From NCBI RefSeq assembly GCF_041538065.1, contig NZ_JBGORW010000001.1, positions 269,044-333,043 of the forward strand: a stretch of 64,000 nt of DNA, given 5' to 3'. Both the position numbers and the translations under genes were made by a program. Numbering within the stretch: the stretch's first letter is position 1; every line of letters starts with the position of its first letter. Shown here one piece after another: positions 1 to 8,091 of the stretch. The notes beneath the pieces were generated by a model, which had not been told where the DNA came from, did not search any database, and was given only the letters and a program-made list of their open reading frames with translations. Source of the stretch: Leptotrichia hongkongensis (GTDB taxonomy: Bacteria; Fusobacteriota; Fusobacteriia; Fusobacteriales; Leptotrichiaceae).

Positions 1-381
1 GGTGTATATTTTTGGAAAGATGAAACTGGGACAGGAGATTATGAAATAATACCTTTAAATTTTGACAGTACTTCATTTGATATAGCGAATAAGGATACAA
101 GTGATTATTTTAAAGATAAAAATGGAATTTATTATCTTGATTACGGTAAATTGTTAAATTCGGAATCGAAGGACATCCAAAATGCCTTTATTAAACTTGA
201 AGGAGTTGATATGCCAACATTTAAAGCATTTGGATATGGGTATTCCAAAGATAAGAATAGAGTTTATTGTGAATATAAGGAATTTAAAGGGGTGGATGTG
301 CCAAGTTTTACTGTCGTTCTGGAAGATGAGGGAGTTGTAGTTAAGGATAAAAATAGAATTTATGAAAATGATTGTGAATAA
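1..381 (+). CDS. Partial DKN-repeat (DKNYY-type) protein, 3' end
   Basis: The frame is open from the first base of the window, so the gene begins upstream and only about 126 C-terminal residues are seen. The visible part carries repeated motifs of the form KDKNGIYY, KDKNRVYC and KDKNRIYE. These are typical of DKNYY-family repeat proteins, which are common in Leptotrichia and Fusobacterium and have no assigned biochemical role. There is no enzymatic motif. The natural start cannot be given; the in-frame TTG at 151 is only an internal codon. It is followed by a 36-bp gap to the methyltransferase gene. Seen: open frame and repeats. Inferred: family name. Confidence 0.7.
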   Translation, partial: GVYFWKDETGTGDYEIIPLNFDSTSFDIANKDTSDYFKDKNGIYYLDYGKLLNSESKDIQNAFIKLEGVDMPTFKAFGYGYSKDKNRVYCEYKEFKGVDVPSFTVVLEDEGVVVKDKNRIYENDCE

Positions 382-417
382 TTAAAGAAGTAAATTTAGA
401 AAGTGAAAAAATAAAAA

Positions 418-1188
418 ATGAGAGATGTAATAGCAAGTCCAGATAACAAATTTTATAAATTGTTAAAAAAACTGGATAAAAAGAAGTATCGTGATGAAAA
501 CAGTATTTTTAAAGCTGAAGGGGAAAAGTTTCTGAATGAGAATATTAATTTTAATAAAATAATTGTAAAAGAATCGAAATTTGAATATTTTGATGAAAGA
601 TATGAAATTTCTAAGCATGATAATTTAACGATTTTGAAAGATAATCTGTTTGATGAGGTCTCAACGCAGGAAAATAGTCAAGGGATAATTTTTTTATATT
701 CTAAAAATTTGAATACAATCGAGGATATAAAGGGAGATGTAGTAATTCTAGATGATATTCAGGATCCGGGAAACGCTGGAACAATTATCAGAACAATGAT
801 TGCTGCAAATTTTCAAAATTTAATTTTGACAAAAGGCTCTGTAGATGTCTATAATCCAAAAACAGTACGTGCCACAATGAGTGGAATTTTCAAATTAAAT
901 ATAATTTATGAAACACCTGAAAATATTGTAAAATTTTTGAATAATAAAAATTATTTAAAAATAGCGACTGCTTTACACGAAGATTCTATTTCCTATGAAA
1001 AAATAGAATTGCAAGAAAATAATGCGTTTATTTTTGGACATGAAGGTGGAGGAGTATCTGATTATCTGATAGAAAATTCAGATATAAAGGCAATTATTCC
1101 AATTTATGGAAATATAGAATCATTGAATGTGAGTGTGGCAACAGGTATTTTTCTTTATAAGATGAGGGAGAAATTGGAGAGTTTGTAG
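418..1188 (+). CDS. TrmH/SpoU family RNA 2'-O-methyltransferase
   Basis: A 256-residue protein of the SPOUT (TrmH) class, which methylates the 2'-hydroxyl of rRNA or tRNA using S-adenosylmethionine. The N-terminal part (about 1-95) fits the SpoU substrate-binding domain. The C-terminal knot domain shows all three family motifs: DIQDPGNAGTIIRT near residue 113, FGHEGGGVSDYL near 206 and IPIYGNIESLNVSVAT near 228. The last contains the Asn/Ser residues typical of 2'-O-methylases. Length agrees with rRNA methylases of the RlmB/TsnR-like group. The exact target base cannot be read from sequence. The next gene starts one base after the stop codon, so the two are probably cotranscribed. The ribosome binding site is weak (gaaag). 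Confidence 0.88.
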   Translation: MRDVIASPDNKFYKLLKKLDKKKYRDENSIFKAEGEKFLNENINFNKIIVKESKFEYFDERYEISKHDNLTILKDNLFDEVSTQENSQGIIFLYSKNLNTIEDIKGDVVILDDIQDPGNAGTIIRTMIAANFQNLILTKGSVDVYNPKTVRATMSGIFKLNIIYETPENIVKFLNNKNYLKIATALHEDSISYEKIELQENNAFIFGHEGGGVSDYLIENSDIKAIIPIYGNIESLNVSVATGIFLYKMREKLESL

Positions 1189-1189
1189 A

Positions 1190-1825
1190 ATGGAGAAGTT
1201 TATGTTTGATAATACAGAAAAATTGACAAAAAATAAAAAATATACTCAAGCTGAATTATTTAAAATAGTTTTAGAAAATGAAGATTTGAGAGAAAAAACA
1301 GAAGCATTATTTGCATTGGACTTTAAAGAACTGGCATCGGTAAAAGATGAATATCCAGATTATGAATTTAATTTTGATGGAAAAGCTTTTGCAGAAGATG
1401 CTGGAGCTGGAGTTTATATTTTGCTGGAAGATGGCAGCATTGGATTTGTTTGTTTTGATTTTCCGCTTGAGTGCGGGAGAATTGCTGAAAATTTGGTGGA
1501 ATGGTTTGAATTGCTTTTAAATTGTGCTAATTTTTGGCGGAATTATGCCAATAGGGAATATTTGGAAAATTTTGAACTGTTAGAAAAGGAAGTGGAAAAA
1601 GCTGAACCAGAAGGGCGAGAAAATTTTGAAGATGCTTATGGGGATGATATGCCGCCATATTTTGAATTGCAGAAGGAATTATCAGAAAAGCTGGATATAA
1701 GAATATTCGACAATATTGCAAAAGATGTTTTACAAAGATTTTTTAAAACAGCAGAAAGAGAAACTAAATTTATGACAAAGTATGTTCCAGATGATGAAAT
1801 TTCGGAAGACTTAATAAAGAATTAG
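1190..1825 (+). CDS. Hypothetical acidic cytosolic protein
   Basis: A 211-residue acidic protein with no signal peptide or membrane segment. A central stretch (about residues 65-105) reads as a hydrophobic core with the pattern AGAGVYILLEDGSIGFV followed by a tryptophan- and phenylalanine-rich helix. This layout recalls SMI1/KNR4 (SUKH) proteins, but I do not see enough to assign the family. The second half is rich in Glu and Lys. It begins one base after the methyltransferase stop, so translational coupling is likely. Function unknown. Confidence 0.6.
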   Translation: MEKFMFDNTEKLTKNKKYTQAELFKIVLENEDLREKTEALFALDFKELASVKDEYPDYEFNFDGKAFAEDAGAGVYILLEDGSIGFVCFDFPLECGRIAENLVEWFELLLNCANFWRNYANREYLENFELLEKEVEKAEPEGRENFEDAYGDDMPPYFELQKELSEKLDIRIFDNIAKDVLQRFFKTAERETKFMTKYVPDDEISEDLIKN

Positions 1826-1889
1826 GAAGAGAATCTATAAGAGTTAAATAGATTTAGAATATATTTAATTCAATCTTTTAGGAGATTAT

Positions 1890-2036
1890 ATGTTTTTATT
1901 TAATTCTTCAGACTATTGGAATGATGAAGAAAAAATGATAGTATTTAGAGAAATTAATACAAAAATTTCAAAATTAACAAGTAAGATAAGAGAAATAAGT
2001 ACAGAAATTTTTAGATATGATATTTACCCATTTTGA
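1890..2036 (+). CDS. Small ORF, possible gene remnant
   Basis: A 48-codon ORF begins with ATG at 1890 behind a good ribosome binding site (aggag, 1880-1884). The product starts MFLFNSSDYWNDEE and continues as an amphipathic, charged helix rich in Ile, Lys and Glu. It stops at 2034. The next 100 bases contain several stops but still read like degraded coiled-coil coding sequence, so this may be the front of a decayed gene that once ran toward the ORF at 2140. No family recognised. Confidence 0.3.
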   Translation: MFLFNSSDYWNDEEKMIVFREINTKISKLTSKIREISTEIFRYDIYPF

Positions 2037-2139
2037 GTGTGAATTTTATTAGTAAATAAAATAAGCAAGCAATTAGAAATATATACAGAATTAAGATAGA
2101 AATAAGTCATTTAGAAAATATGAAAGAATTTTAGAGAGC

Positions 2140-2397
2140 ATGAATGAATTAAAAGAAAAATGTCTAGAAATGGACAAGTTGCTAAAAAAAGAAAATGTAA
2201 AAACTTGGGAGGGAATGTTTAAAAAATTTGCAGAAGAAATAGAAAAAAATAAAGAAATTGATGAAATAAAAAGAAAAATAAGGCAATCAATGATTGGTGG
2301 AATGGGTTCTTTTAATGATTTAGTCTTACCAGATAATGAAGCTGATAAAAAACTGAAAAATTTAAGAAAAGAGTTATTTGAATTATTAATTTTGTAA
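2140..2397 (+). CDS. Small protein with GGMGSFNDL motif (DUF6966-like)
   Basis: An 85-residue charged protein. The C-terminal half holds a conserved-looking block, SMIGGMGSFNDLVL near residues 50-64, followed by a Lys/Glu-rich helix. This pattern resembles a family of small uncharacterised bacterial proteins (I believe DUF6966, from memory only). It often occurs in polymorphic-toxin or immunity neighbourhoods, but no toxin is visible here. There is no strong ribosome binding site in front of the ATG; the upstream sequence is a run of broken frames, so this may be the surviving 3' part of a longer gene. Confidence 0.45.
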   Translation: MNELKEKCLEMDKLLKKENVKTWEGMFKKFAEEIEKNKEIDEIKRKIRQSMIGGMGSFNDLVLPDNEADKKLKNLRKELFELLIL

Positions 2398-2480
2398 AAT
2401 TATGAACACTATAGGTGATAAATTGGTTACAGACTGTAATTGACTAGAATAAAAATAAAATATAGAAAGGTAAAATAGAA

Positions 2481-3404
2481 ATGTCGAAAAAAGAAATTTT
2501 TAAAATTGGATCACATGTGGGAATGAGTGGGAAAGATATGCTTTTGGGATCGGTTAAGGAAGCGGTTTCTTATGGATCGAATACTTTTATGATTTATACT
2601 GGAGCACCGCAGAATACACGGAGAAAGCCGATTGATGAGCTGAATATTGAGGCTGGGCTTAAACTTATGAAGGAGAATAATATTGATATTGACGATATTG
2701 TTGTGCATGCTCCTTATATAATTAACCTTGGGAATGCGATAAAACCTGAAACTTTTGAGATTGCAGTGCAGTTTTTGAGAACGGAGATTGAAAGGACAGA
2801 TGCCATTGGAGCGAAAAGAATTGTTCTTCATCCAGGTGCTCACGTTGGGGAAGGTGAAGAAGTTGGAATTAATAAGATTATTGAAGGACTGAACGAAGTT
2901 TTGACAAAAGATCAGAAAACAACTGTGGCACTTGAGACAATGGCTGGAAAAGGTACAGAATGCGGAAGAAGTTTTGAAGAAATTGCAAAAATTATTGATG
3001 GTGTAAAATTAAAGGATAAACTGACAGTATGTTTTGATACTTGCCATGTTCACGACGCTGGATATGATATTGTGAATGATTTTGAGGGAGTTATTGAGCA
3101 GTTTGACAAAATTGTTGGAATTGACAGAATATCAGTAATTCACTTGAATGATAGTAAGAATGTGTGTGGTGCACATAAAGATAGGCATGAAAACATAGGA
3201 TTTGGAAAAATCGGATTTGAAGTGTTAAATAAAATAGCACATTTTGAAAAATTTTCTCATTTACCTAAGATTTTGGAAACGCCTTATGTGGCTTTGAGCG
3301 ATGATAAGAAGGCTAAAAAAGTTCCGCCATATAAATTTGAAATTGAGATGCTTAGAGCTGGGAAGTTTGATGAAAATGTGTTAGAAAAGATAAAAAATCA
3401 ATAA
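2481..3404 (+). CDS. nfo: Endonuclease IV (AP endonuclease)
   Basis: A 307-residue protein of the AP endonuclease 2 family, a zinc-dependent TIM-barrel enzyme that cuts 5' to abasic sites during base excision repair. Metal-ligand motifs appear in the expected order: VHAPYIINL, LHPGAHVGEG, ALETMAGKGTE, CFDTCHVHDAGYD, and HLNDSK with a later DRHENIGFG. Length is slightly above the 280-300 usual for the family. ATG at 2481 follows an aaagg site. The downstream nitroreductase gene begins about 20 bp after the stop, so they may share a transcript. Confidence 0.95.
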   Translation: MSKKEIFKIGSHVGMSGKDMLLGSVKEAVSYGSNTFMIYTGAPQNTRRKPIDELNIEAGLKLMKENNIDIDDIVVHAPYIINLGNAIKPETFEIAVQFLRTEIERTDAIGAKRIVLHPGAHVGEGEEVGINKIIEGLNEVLTKDQKTTVALETMAGKGTECGRSFEEIAKIIDGVKLKDKLTVCFDTCHVHDAGYDIVNDFEGVIEQFDKIVGIDRISVIHLNDSKNVCGAHKDRHENIGFGKIGFEVLNKIAHFEKFSHLPKILETPYVALSDDKKAKKVPPYKFEIEMLRAGKFDENVLEKIKNQ

Positions 3405-3427
3405 GTTTTTGGAAAGAAGTGATAAAA

Positions 3428-4102
3428 ATGCTAAAAGATAAAGAATTAACAAAAAAGGAAATGTTTGAAATATTTAACAGAAGATATGCGTGTAAAAAAT
3501 ATGACAAGACAAAAGTTGTTTCAGATGAAGATTTTATGGCAATTATTGAAGCAGGTAGAATTTCTCCTAGTTCATTTGGGCTTGAGCCTTGGAAATTTAT
3601 TCTTGTGAAAAATGAGGAAATGCTGAATGATATGAGAGAGTTTGCTTGGGGAGCGATTAACAGCTTGAATGGGGCGAGTCATATTGTTATGGTGCTGGCT
3701 AGAAAAGGTGTTACTGGTGATAGCGAGTATTTTGAGAGAATTGGGAAAGAAATAAAAAATATTTCTGATGAAAATTTGAAGATTAGAAAAGAATTTTTTA
3801 AAAAATTTCAAAAAGAGCATTTTAAGTTGCTGGAAAGTGAAAGAGCATTATTTGACTGGGCTTCAAAACAGACTTACATTGCAATGGTAAATATGATGAA
3901 TATGGCTGCGGCTCTTGGGATTGACAGCTGTGCAATTGAAGGATTTAATAAAGAAATGGCTGAAAAATACTTCTCTGAAAAAGGTGTCTTTGATTTGAAG
4001 GAATATGGAATTTCATATTTTGTAAGTTTTGGGTATAGAGATGAAGATATTACCCCAAAAACTAGAAGAGAACTTTCGGAAGTTTATGAAGTCGTTGAGT
4101 AG
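3428..4102 (+). CDS. Nitroreductase family protein (NfsB-like)
   Basis: An FMN-dependent NAD(P)H oxidoreductase of the nitroreductase fold, about 224 residues. The N-terminus shows the family signature RRYACKKYD followed by EAGRISPSSFGLEPWKFILV, the FMN-binding stretch. The C-terminal part has AALGIDSCAIEGF and VSFGYRDED, also typical. I prefer ATG 3428 to GTG 3419, because the ggaaag site at 3411-3416 is too close to 3419 and well placed for 3428. Substrate (nitroaromatic, quinone or flavin) cannot be told from sequence. A decayed copy of the last 27 or so codons lies downstream at 4841. Confidence 0.9.
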   Translation: MLKDKELTKKEMFEIFNRRYACKKYDKTKVVSDEDFMAIIEAGRISPSSFGLEPWKFILVKNEEMLNDMREFAWGAINSLNGASHIVMVLARKGVTGDSEYFERIGKEIKNISDENLKIRKEFFKKFQKEHFKLLESERALFDWASKQTYIAMVNMMNMAAALGIDSCAIEGFNKEMAEKYFSEKGVFDLKEYGISYFVSFGYRDEDITPKTRRELSEVYEVVE

Positions 4103-4162
4103 TTTTTGAATGCTTAAATTTTAAATATATCAAAATTAATTTATTGCAGAAAGAGGATTTTT

Positions 4163-4822
4163 ATGAAAAAAATTTTTGTAATGATGTTGCTGGCAACGGC
4201 ATTTTCGTGTGGTAATAAAAATAAAAATAACATAGACAAGAATAAAAAAATTGAAAAAAATACAACTACTACTGAGCAAGTGAAACAAAATCAACAAGAG
4301 GAAAAAACTGATTTTGATAAACTTAGTAAAAAAGAACAGGAAGAATATTTAAAAAAACTGGAAAAGATAGAAGCAAAATATGAAAAGGAATTAATGGAAT
4401 TAAAAATACCAGAATTCAATAAGTCCCAAACTAATGATTCTAAGCAACTGACTGAAGAAGAGGTAAAGGAAATAAAGGATCTATTACGTGAAAAATTTAA
4501 GAGAATAGGGTTGACAGCTGCAACAAAAGATGGCAGATTTTACATAATAGAAGTTATTAAAGATGGAAAAAACAAAGAAGAGACTGCAAAGGAAGTTGCT
4601 CTTGAAAGACCTGATATTATTGACACTATTGGTGAATGGTGTAAAAGTAAAGGAATGAAATTTAAAGTTATTTTTGTTGAATTCTATGATAAAGTTCAAA
4701 ATAAAAAGATTAGTCAGTCTGCATACCATTCTCACCTTTTGGAAATTCAGTATGAAGATAAAGAATATAAAGATGCACTGAGAGAAGGCTTTTCTAAATA
4801 TAAGAGAGCTACAAAATTTTAA
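4163..4822 (+). CDS. Putative lipoprotein
   Basis: A 219-residue protein with a lipoprotein signal: MKK, a hydrophobic stretch, and a lipobox ATAFSC with Cys at residue 16. The mature part begins with an Asn/Lys-rich linker and a charged coiled-coil-like section (about 45-100). A compact C-terminal region follows (about 110-215), beginning near KEIKDLLREKFKRIG. No known enzymatic motif was recognised. It is probably anchored in the outer or inner membrane. It sits between the nitroreductase gene and a fragment copied from that gene's end. Confidence 0.7.
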   Translation: MKKIFVMMLLATAFSCGNKNKNNIDKNKKIEKNTTTTEQVKQNQQEEKTDFDKLSKKEQEEYLKKLEKIEAKYEKELMELKIPEFNKSQTNDSKQLTEEEVKEIKDLLREKFKRIGLTAATKDGRFYIIEVIKDGKNKEETAKEVALERPDIIDTIGEWCKSKGMKFKVIFVEFYDKVQNKKISQSAYHSHLLEIQYEDKEYKDALREGFSKYKRATKF

Positions 4823-4840
4823 AATAGAAAATATTTTTAT

Positions 4841-4924
4841 AAAAAAGGTGTATATTTAAAGAAATATGGAGTTTCTGTAGTAGTAAGTTTTGGGTATAGG
4901 AATGAAGAGTGCCAAAAAAAGTAA
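4841..4924 (+). pseudogene. Fragment of a duplicated nitroreductase 3' end
   Basis: This 28-codon stretch reads KKGVYLKKYGVSVVVSFGYR in one frame, with a stop at 4922. It matches the C-terminal part of the nitroreductase encoded at 3428-4102 (EKGVFDLKEYGISYFVSFGY). DNA identity is high and colinear, including ggtgt..., taagttttgggtatag and the later agtttttgga. The rest of the gene is absent. It is a relic of a tandem duplication with the lipoprotein gene now between the copies. Confidence 0.8.
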
Positions 4925-5030
4925 GAAAATCACTTTAATAGTTTTTGGAAATAATTAAGTAAAGTGTTTTACTTCTTGTTGTAAGATGAAAAAGTAAAAA
5001 GTTGATAAATATAAATAAAGATAAAAACAC

Positions 5031-5118
5031 AGTTCTGGTTGGTAGTCCAGACGCAGTAATGTAAGTAACCTGCCTCCTTAGGTTGTCCATTCTTTATTAT
5101 AAATTTTTTTAAGGAGGC
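5031..5118 (+). promoter_or_regulatory. Probable yjdF-type riboswitch (translation control)
   Basis: The leader just upstream of the yjdF-family gene folds into two small hairpins with 5-bp stems and 8-nt loops: tctgg/ccaga (5034-5051) and aacct/aggtt (5067-5084). The loop of the second is gcctcctt (5072-5079), a perfect complement of the gene's own ribosome binding site aaggaggc (5111-5118). That gives an obvious on/off switch in which the loop either stays in its hairpin or masks the Shine-Dalgarno site. yjdF genes in Firmicutes are known to be preceded by an azaaromatic-binding riboswitch. Identification here is from gene context and structure, not a covariance search. Confidence 0.75.
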
Positions 5119-5125
5119 TGAAATT

Positions 5126-5542
5126 ATGAGAAAGATTTCAGGAAAATTGACAGTTTTTTTTGAAAATCCTTTTTGGGTAGGAATTTTTGAAAATTTTGAA
5201 AATGGTAATTTATCAGTTTGTAAAGTAACTTTTGGTTCGGAACCTAAAGAATATGAAATTTATGATTTTATATTAAAAAAGTTTTGTAATCTTCGATTTA
5301 GTAATGAAATGAAGTCAAATTTTAATGAAAAAGCCAAAAATCCAAAACGTAGACAAAGAGAAATAAAAAAAGAGCTTCAAAGTAAAAAATTTTTGAAAAA
5401 ATCGGAAGAAATTTTAAAATTACAATACGAAGAGAATAAAAGGGAACGAAAAGTTAAAACAAAACAAGAAAAAGAACTTGAAAAACAGAAAAAATTTTTA
5501 TTGAAACAGGAGAAAAAGAAAAAGAAACATAAAGGAAGATAA
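5126..5542 (+). CDS. yjdF: YjdF family protein (DUF2992)
   Basis: A 138-residue cytosolic protein. The N-terminus, GKLTVFFENPFWVGIFE, is the hallmark of the YjdF/DUF2992 family, followed by a conserved beta-rich part to about residue 60 (VTFGSEPKEYEIYDF). The C-terminal half is a highly basic Lys/Arg/Glu helix typical of the family. The molecular function is unknown; its control by a riboswitch that binds azaaromatic compounds has suggested a role in handling toxic heterocycles. ATG 5126 lies eight bases after a strong aaggagg that can be sequestered by the upstream leader. A lipoprotein-like ORF follows 13 bp downstream. Confidence 0.88.
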   Translation: MRKISGKLTVFFENPFWVGIFENFENGNLSVCKVTFGSEPKEYEIYDFILKKFCNLRFSNEMKSNFNEKAKNPKRRQREIKKELQSKKFLKKSEEILKLQYEENKRERKVKTKQEKELEKQKKFLLKQEKKKKKHKGR

Positions 5543-5555
5543 AAAGGAGGTTTTT

Positions 5556-5831
5556 AATAAAAAAACCTTTATAATTGGAATATTGCTGTTATCTATGTTT
5601 TCCTGCGAGAAAAATAAAGAAAATAAGAATAATGGCGACTTGATAGCTAGAGATTTTGAAAAAGCATCTGATATGACAGTTGAGGAAGAAATGAAGCTGA
5701 TGGAAGATCACATAGTGGAAGTATCTAAAAAATATGGAATAACTGCAGATGAAGTAAAGAAAAAATTGGAAGAAGTTGGTAAATATCTAAATGAAGATGT
5801 AGTGCCAGACAAAGAATATAAAAATCAATAA
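5556..5831 (+). CDS. Small lipoprotein with apparently lost start codon
   Basis: Reading backwards in frame from the lipobox, the peptide KKTFIIGILLLSMFSC is a textbook lipoprotein signal. It is preceded by an excellent ribosome binding site (aaaggagg, 5543-5550). The codon where ATG is expected (5556) is AAT: the bases read taataaaaaaacc where taatgaaaaaaacc would be normal, so a single G seems missing. The first recognised alternative start is TTG 5583, which would cut the signal peptide in half. The mature part (about 65 residues) is acidic and helical, ending DEVKKKLEEVGKYL. It may be a pseudogene, an error in the read, or use a rare start such as ATT 5574. Confidence 0.5.
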   Translation, partial: NKKTFIIGILLLSMFSCEKNKENKNNGDLIARDFEKASDMTVEEEMKLMEDHIVEVSKKYGITADEVKKKLEEVGKYLNEDVVPDKEYKNQ

Positions 5832-5845
5832 TTTTTTATAGCAAG

Positions 5846-5874
5846 TTGCAGTAAGTTAAATTTTATTATATAAT
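5846..5874 (+). promoter_or_regulatory. Candidate promoter for gltX
   Basis: A -35-like ttgcag (5846-5851) and a -10 tataat (5869-5874) are separated by 17 bp and lie about 44 bp before the preferred gltX start. In such AT-rich DNA chance matches occur, but spacing and the perfect -10 make it plausible. Confidence 0.5.
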
Positions 5875-5917
5875 ATAAGCAAATAAAAAAGAATAGAATA
5901 GGAGAATGAAAGTAAAA

Positions 5918-7423
5918 ATGTCAGAAAAAAAAGTAAGAGTTAGAATAGCACCGTCTCCAACTGGAGATCCACACGTAGGAACTGCCTACATTGGACTATT
6001 TAATTATGCATTTGCAAAACATAATGGTGGAGATTTTATTTTAAGAATAGAAGATACGGATAGAACGAGATTTTCAGGAGATTCAGAACAGCAAATTTTT
6101 GATGCAATGAAATGGCTTGGGTTAAATTATGATGAGGGTCCAGACGTTGGGGGAGAAGCAGGGCCTTATAGACAGTCGGAAAGATTTTCGATTTATAAGG
6201 ATTATGCTGAACAATTGGTGGAAAAAGGGGAAGCGTACTACTGTTTCTGTACTGCTGAAAGATTGCAAAAATTAAGAGAAAGACAAGCGGCTATGAAACA
6301 AGCACCGGGATATGACGGGCATTGCAGAAACTTGTCAAAAGAAGAAGTGGAAGCAAAACTAGCGGCTGGAGAGCCTTATGTTATCAGACTTAAAATGCCT
6401 TATGAAGGTGAAACTGTTGTAAATGATGGATTAAGAGGAGAAATTAGATTTGAAAACAGTAAAATTGACGATCAAGTTTTATTAAAATCTGATGGATTCC
6501 CAACTTATCATTTGGCAAATATTGTTGATGATCATTTGATGGGGATAACTCACGTTATAAGAGCGGAAGAGTGGATTTCTTCTACGCCTAAGCATATTCA
6601 GTTATACAAAGCATTTGGATGGGATGAGCCAAAATGGTATCACATGCCACTTTTAAGAAATGCTGACAAAACTAAAATTTCAAAGAGAAAAAATCCTGTT
6701 TCATTGAATTATTATAAAGAAGAAGGATATTTAAAAGAGGGATTGCTAAACTTCCTTGCACTTATGGGATGGAGCTTTGGAGAAAATAAGGAAATTTTTA
6801 CTATTGATGAAATGATACAAAATTTCTCATTTGATAAAATTTCTCTTGGAGGGCCTGTATTTGACCTAGTTAAATTGGGATGGGTAAACAATCATCACAT
6901 GAGATTAAAGGATTTGGATGAATTGACAAAATTGGCTATTCCGTATTTTGTGCAAGCTGGTTACTATGAAAATGAAAACTTGTCAGATGAAGAATTTTCA
7001 AAATTAAAAAGAATTGTGGAAATTACAAGGGAAGGTTCACAAACATTAAAAGAATTGCCAGTAAATGCTTCAATTTACTTTGAAGATGAATTTGAATTGC
7101 CAGTAATTGAAGAAGGAATGAATAAAAAAGAAAGAAAATCAATCGAAAAACTGACTTCTTCACTTGAAACAGAAACAGGTAAAAAATCTATCCAAATGTT
7201 TATTGAAAAAATAAATAAATTAAATGAAGAAATTTCAGAAGACGAAGCAAAACAAATCCTGCACGAACTGCAAGATGAAATAGGAGAAGGTCCAGCAGCA
7301 GTATTAATGCCACTTAGGGCAGTTATTACAGGAAAAGCCAGAGGAGCCGATTTATACACAGTAATTGCAGTTATTGGAAAAGAAAGAACATTGGCTAGAA
7401 TAAATAATATTTTGAATAAATAA
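5918..7423 (+). CDS. gltX: Glutamate--tRNA ligase
   Basis: A class I aminoacyl-tRNA synthetase that charges tRNA-Glu. The N-terminal Rossmann catalytic domain begins RVRIAPSPTGDPHVGTAY, with the HIGH-equivalent HVGT near residue 20. The KMSKS-equivalent KISKR is near residue 250, inside NADKTKISKRKNP. The C-terminal anticodon-binding part follows from about residue 320. Length (501) is normal. Two in-frame ATGs exist; aggag at 5900-5904 is only one base from ATG 5906, so ATG 5918 (MSEKKVRV) is the likelier start. A probable non-discriminating role (also charging tRNA-Gln) cannot be judged from sequence. The gene is monocistronic, ending at a good terminator. Confidence 0.96.
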   Translation: MSEKKVRVRIAPSPTGDPHVGTAYIGLFNYAFAKHNGGDFILRIEDTDRTRFSGDSEQQIFDAMKWLGLNYDEGPDVGGEAGPYRQSERFSIYKDYAEQLVEKGEAYYCFCTAERLQKLRERQAAMKQAPGYDGHCRNLSKEEVEAKLAAGEPYVIRLKMPYEGETVVNDGLRGEIRFENSKIDDQVLLKSDGFPTYHLANIVDDHLMGITHVIRAEEWISSTPKHIQLYKAFGWDEPKWYHMPLLRNADKTKISKRKNPVSLNYYKEEGYLKEGLLNFLALMGWSFGENKEIFTIDEMIQNFSFDKISLGGPVFDLVKLGWVNNHHMRLKDLDELTKLAIPYFVQAGYYENENLSDEEFSKLKRIVEITREGSQTLKELPVNASIYFEDEFELPVIEEGMNKKERKSIEKLTSSLETETGKKSIQMFIEKINKLNEEISEDEAKQILHELQDEIGEGPAAVLMPLRAVITGKARGADLYTVIAVIGKERTLARINNILNK

Positions 7424-7460
7424 AATATTTTTAAATCTAAATAATATTAAACTAATCGAT

Positions 7461-7499
7461 GGATTAATTTCTGTAATAAAACAGGAATTAGTCCTTTTT
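7461..7499 (+). terminator. Intrinsic terminator after gltX
   Basis: A 14-bp stem (7461-7474 with 7481-7494, two G-T wobbles) encloses a short loop and is followed by a run of T residues. It lies 37 bp after the gltX stop codon. Confidence 0.8.
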
Positions 7500-7587
7500 G
7501 TTTATTTTGTAATCTTGTTCGTTACTAAAAATCATTATTTTAAAATATTAGTTTATTAAAATGTTATATCTTATACTAAACCCCAAT

Positions 7588-7866
7588 TAAATAACGAAAT
7601 TATTATAAACTTTTCTAATAAAGGATATAAACTTGATATTTTTAAATAATTAAATTATAATTTTTTAAACATAATCTAGTATAAATAACCGGTCGGAGCA
7701 TTTTTCTGTGCTGGCAAAACTGTTTGAGCATAGCGAGTTTTTTGTCAGTGCAGAAAAATGTGTAGACTAGCCATAGGTTATTGCGTAGCAATCTTGCCAC
7801 AATTTTAATTATTAGGATAAATCTTTATTGCAAGGTAAGGATTTGCCGCAATGAGCAATCCTACGA
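7588..7866 (+). repeat. Dispersed repeat family A, copy A1
   Basis: This is the longest copy of a dispersed element found again at 43535-43736 (+) and 59006-59250 (-), with half-length copies at 54436-54542 and 37712-37797. The left half is AT-rich and unstructured (shared core aaacttttctaata...tttttaaac..aatctagt). The right half holds a long imperfect hairpin (7699-7760, arms catttttctg and cagaaaaatg), the motif gactagccatagg, and a terminal hairpin ggatttgccgcaatgagcaatcc. In this copy an extra ~65 bp lies between the motif and the terminal hairpin. There is no convincing ORF. The rest of the 7424-8091 gap shows nothing beyond terminators. Confidence 0.8.
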
Positions 7867-8022
7867 AAATAAAAATGAAAAAATATAATAATATGAAAAA
7901 ATATTTATTAATAAAGATATTGAAAAAAATAATAAAAACACTTTAATTGAATGATTATGAATTAGCTATTAAATAACTTTATTATAAAAATTTTTAAATC
8001 AGATTTTAGTATTAGTGATAAA

Positions 8023-8065
8023 TAAAAAACTGCACTTTAATCATATATAAGATTTAAAATGCAGT
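8023..8065 (-). terminator. Intrinsic terminator after the AI-2E transporter gene
   Basis: On the minus strand the stem actgcattttaaatc / gattaaagtgcagt is followed by six T residues. It lies about 27 bp past the stop codon of the minus-strand transporter gene. Confidence 0.75.
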
Positions 8066-8091
8066 ATAAAATTATATTTTTTAATTAGTTC

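Noticed and set aside
7588..7866. Repeat family A read as a CRISPR array or tRNA
   Set aside because: There are no regularly spaced direct repeats at any copy and no tRNA cloverleaf or T-loop. The copies are far apart and in both orientations.
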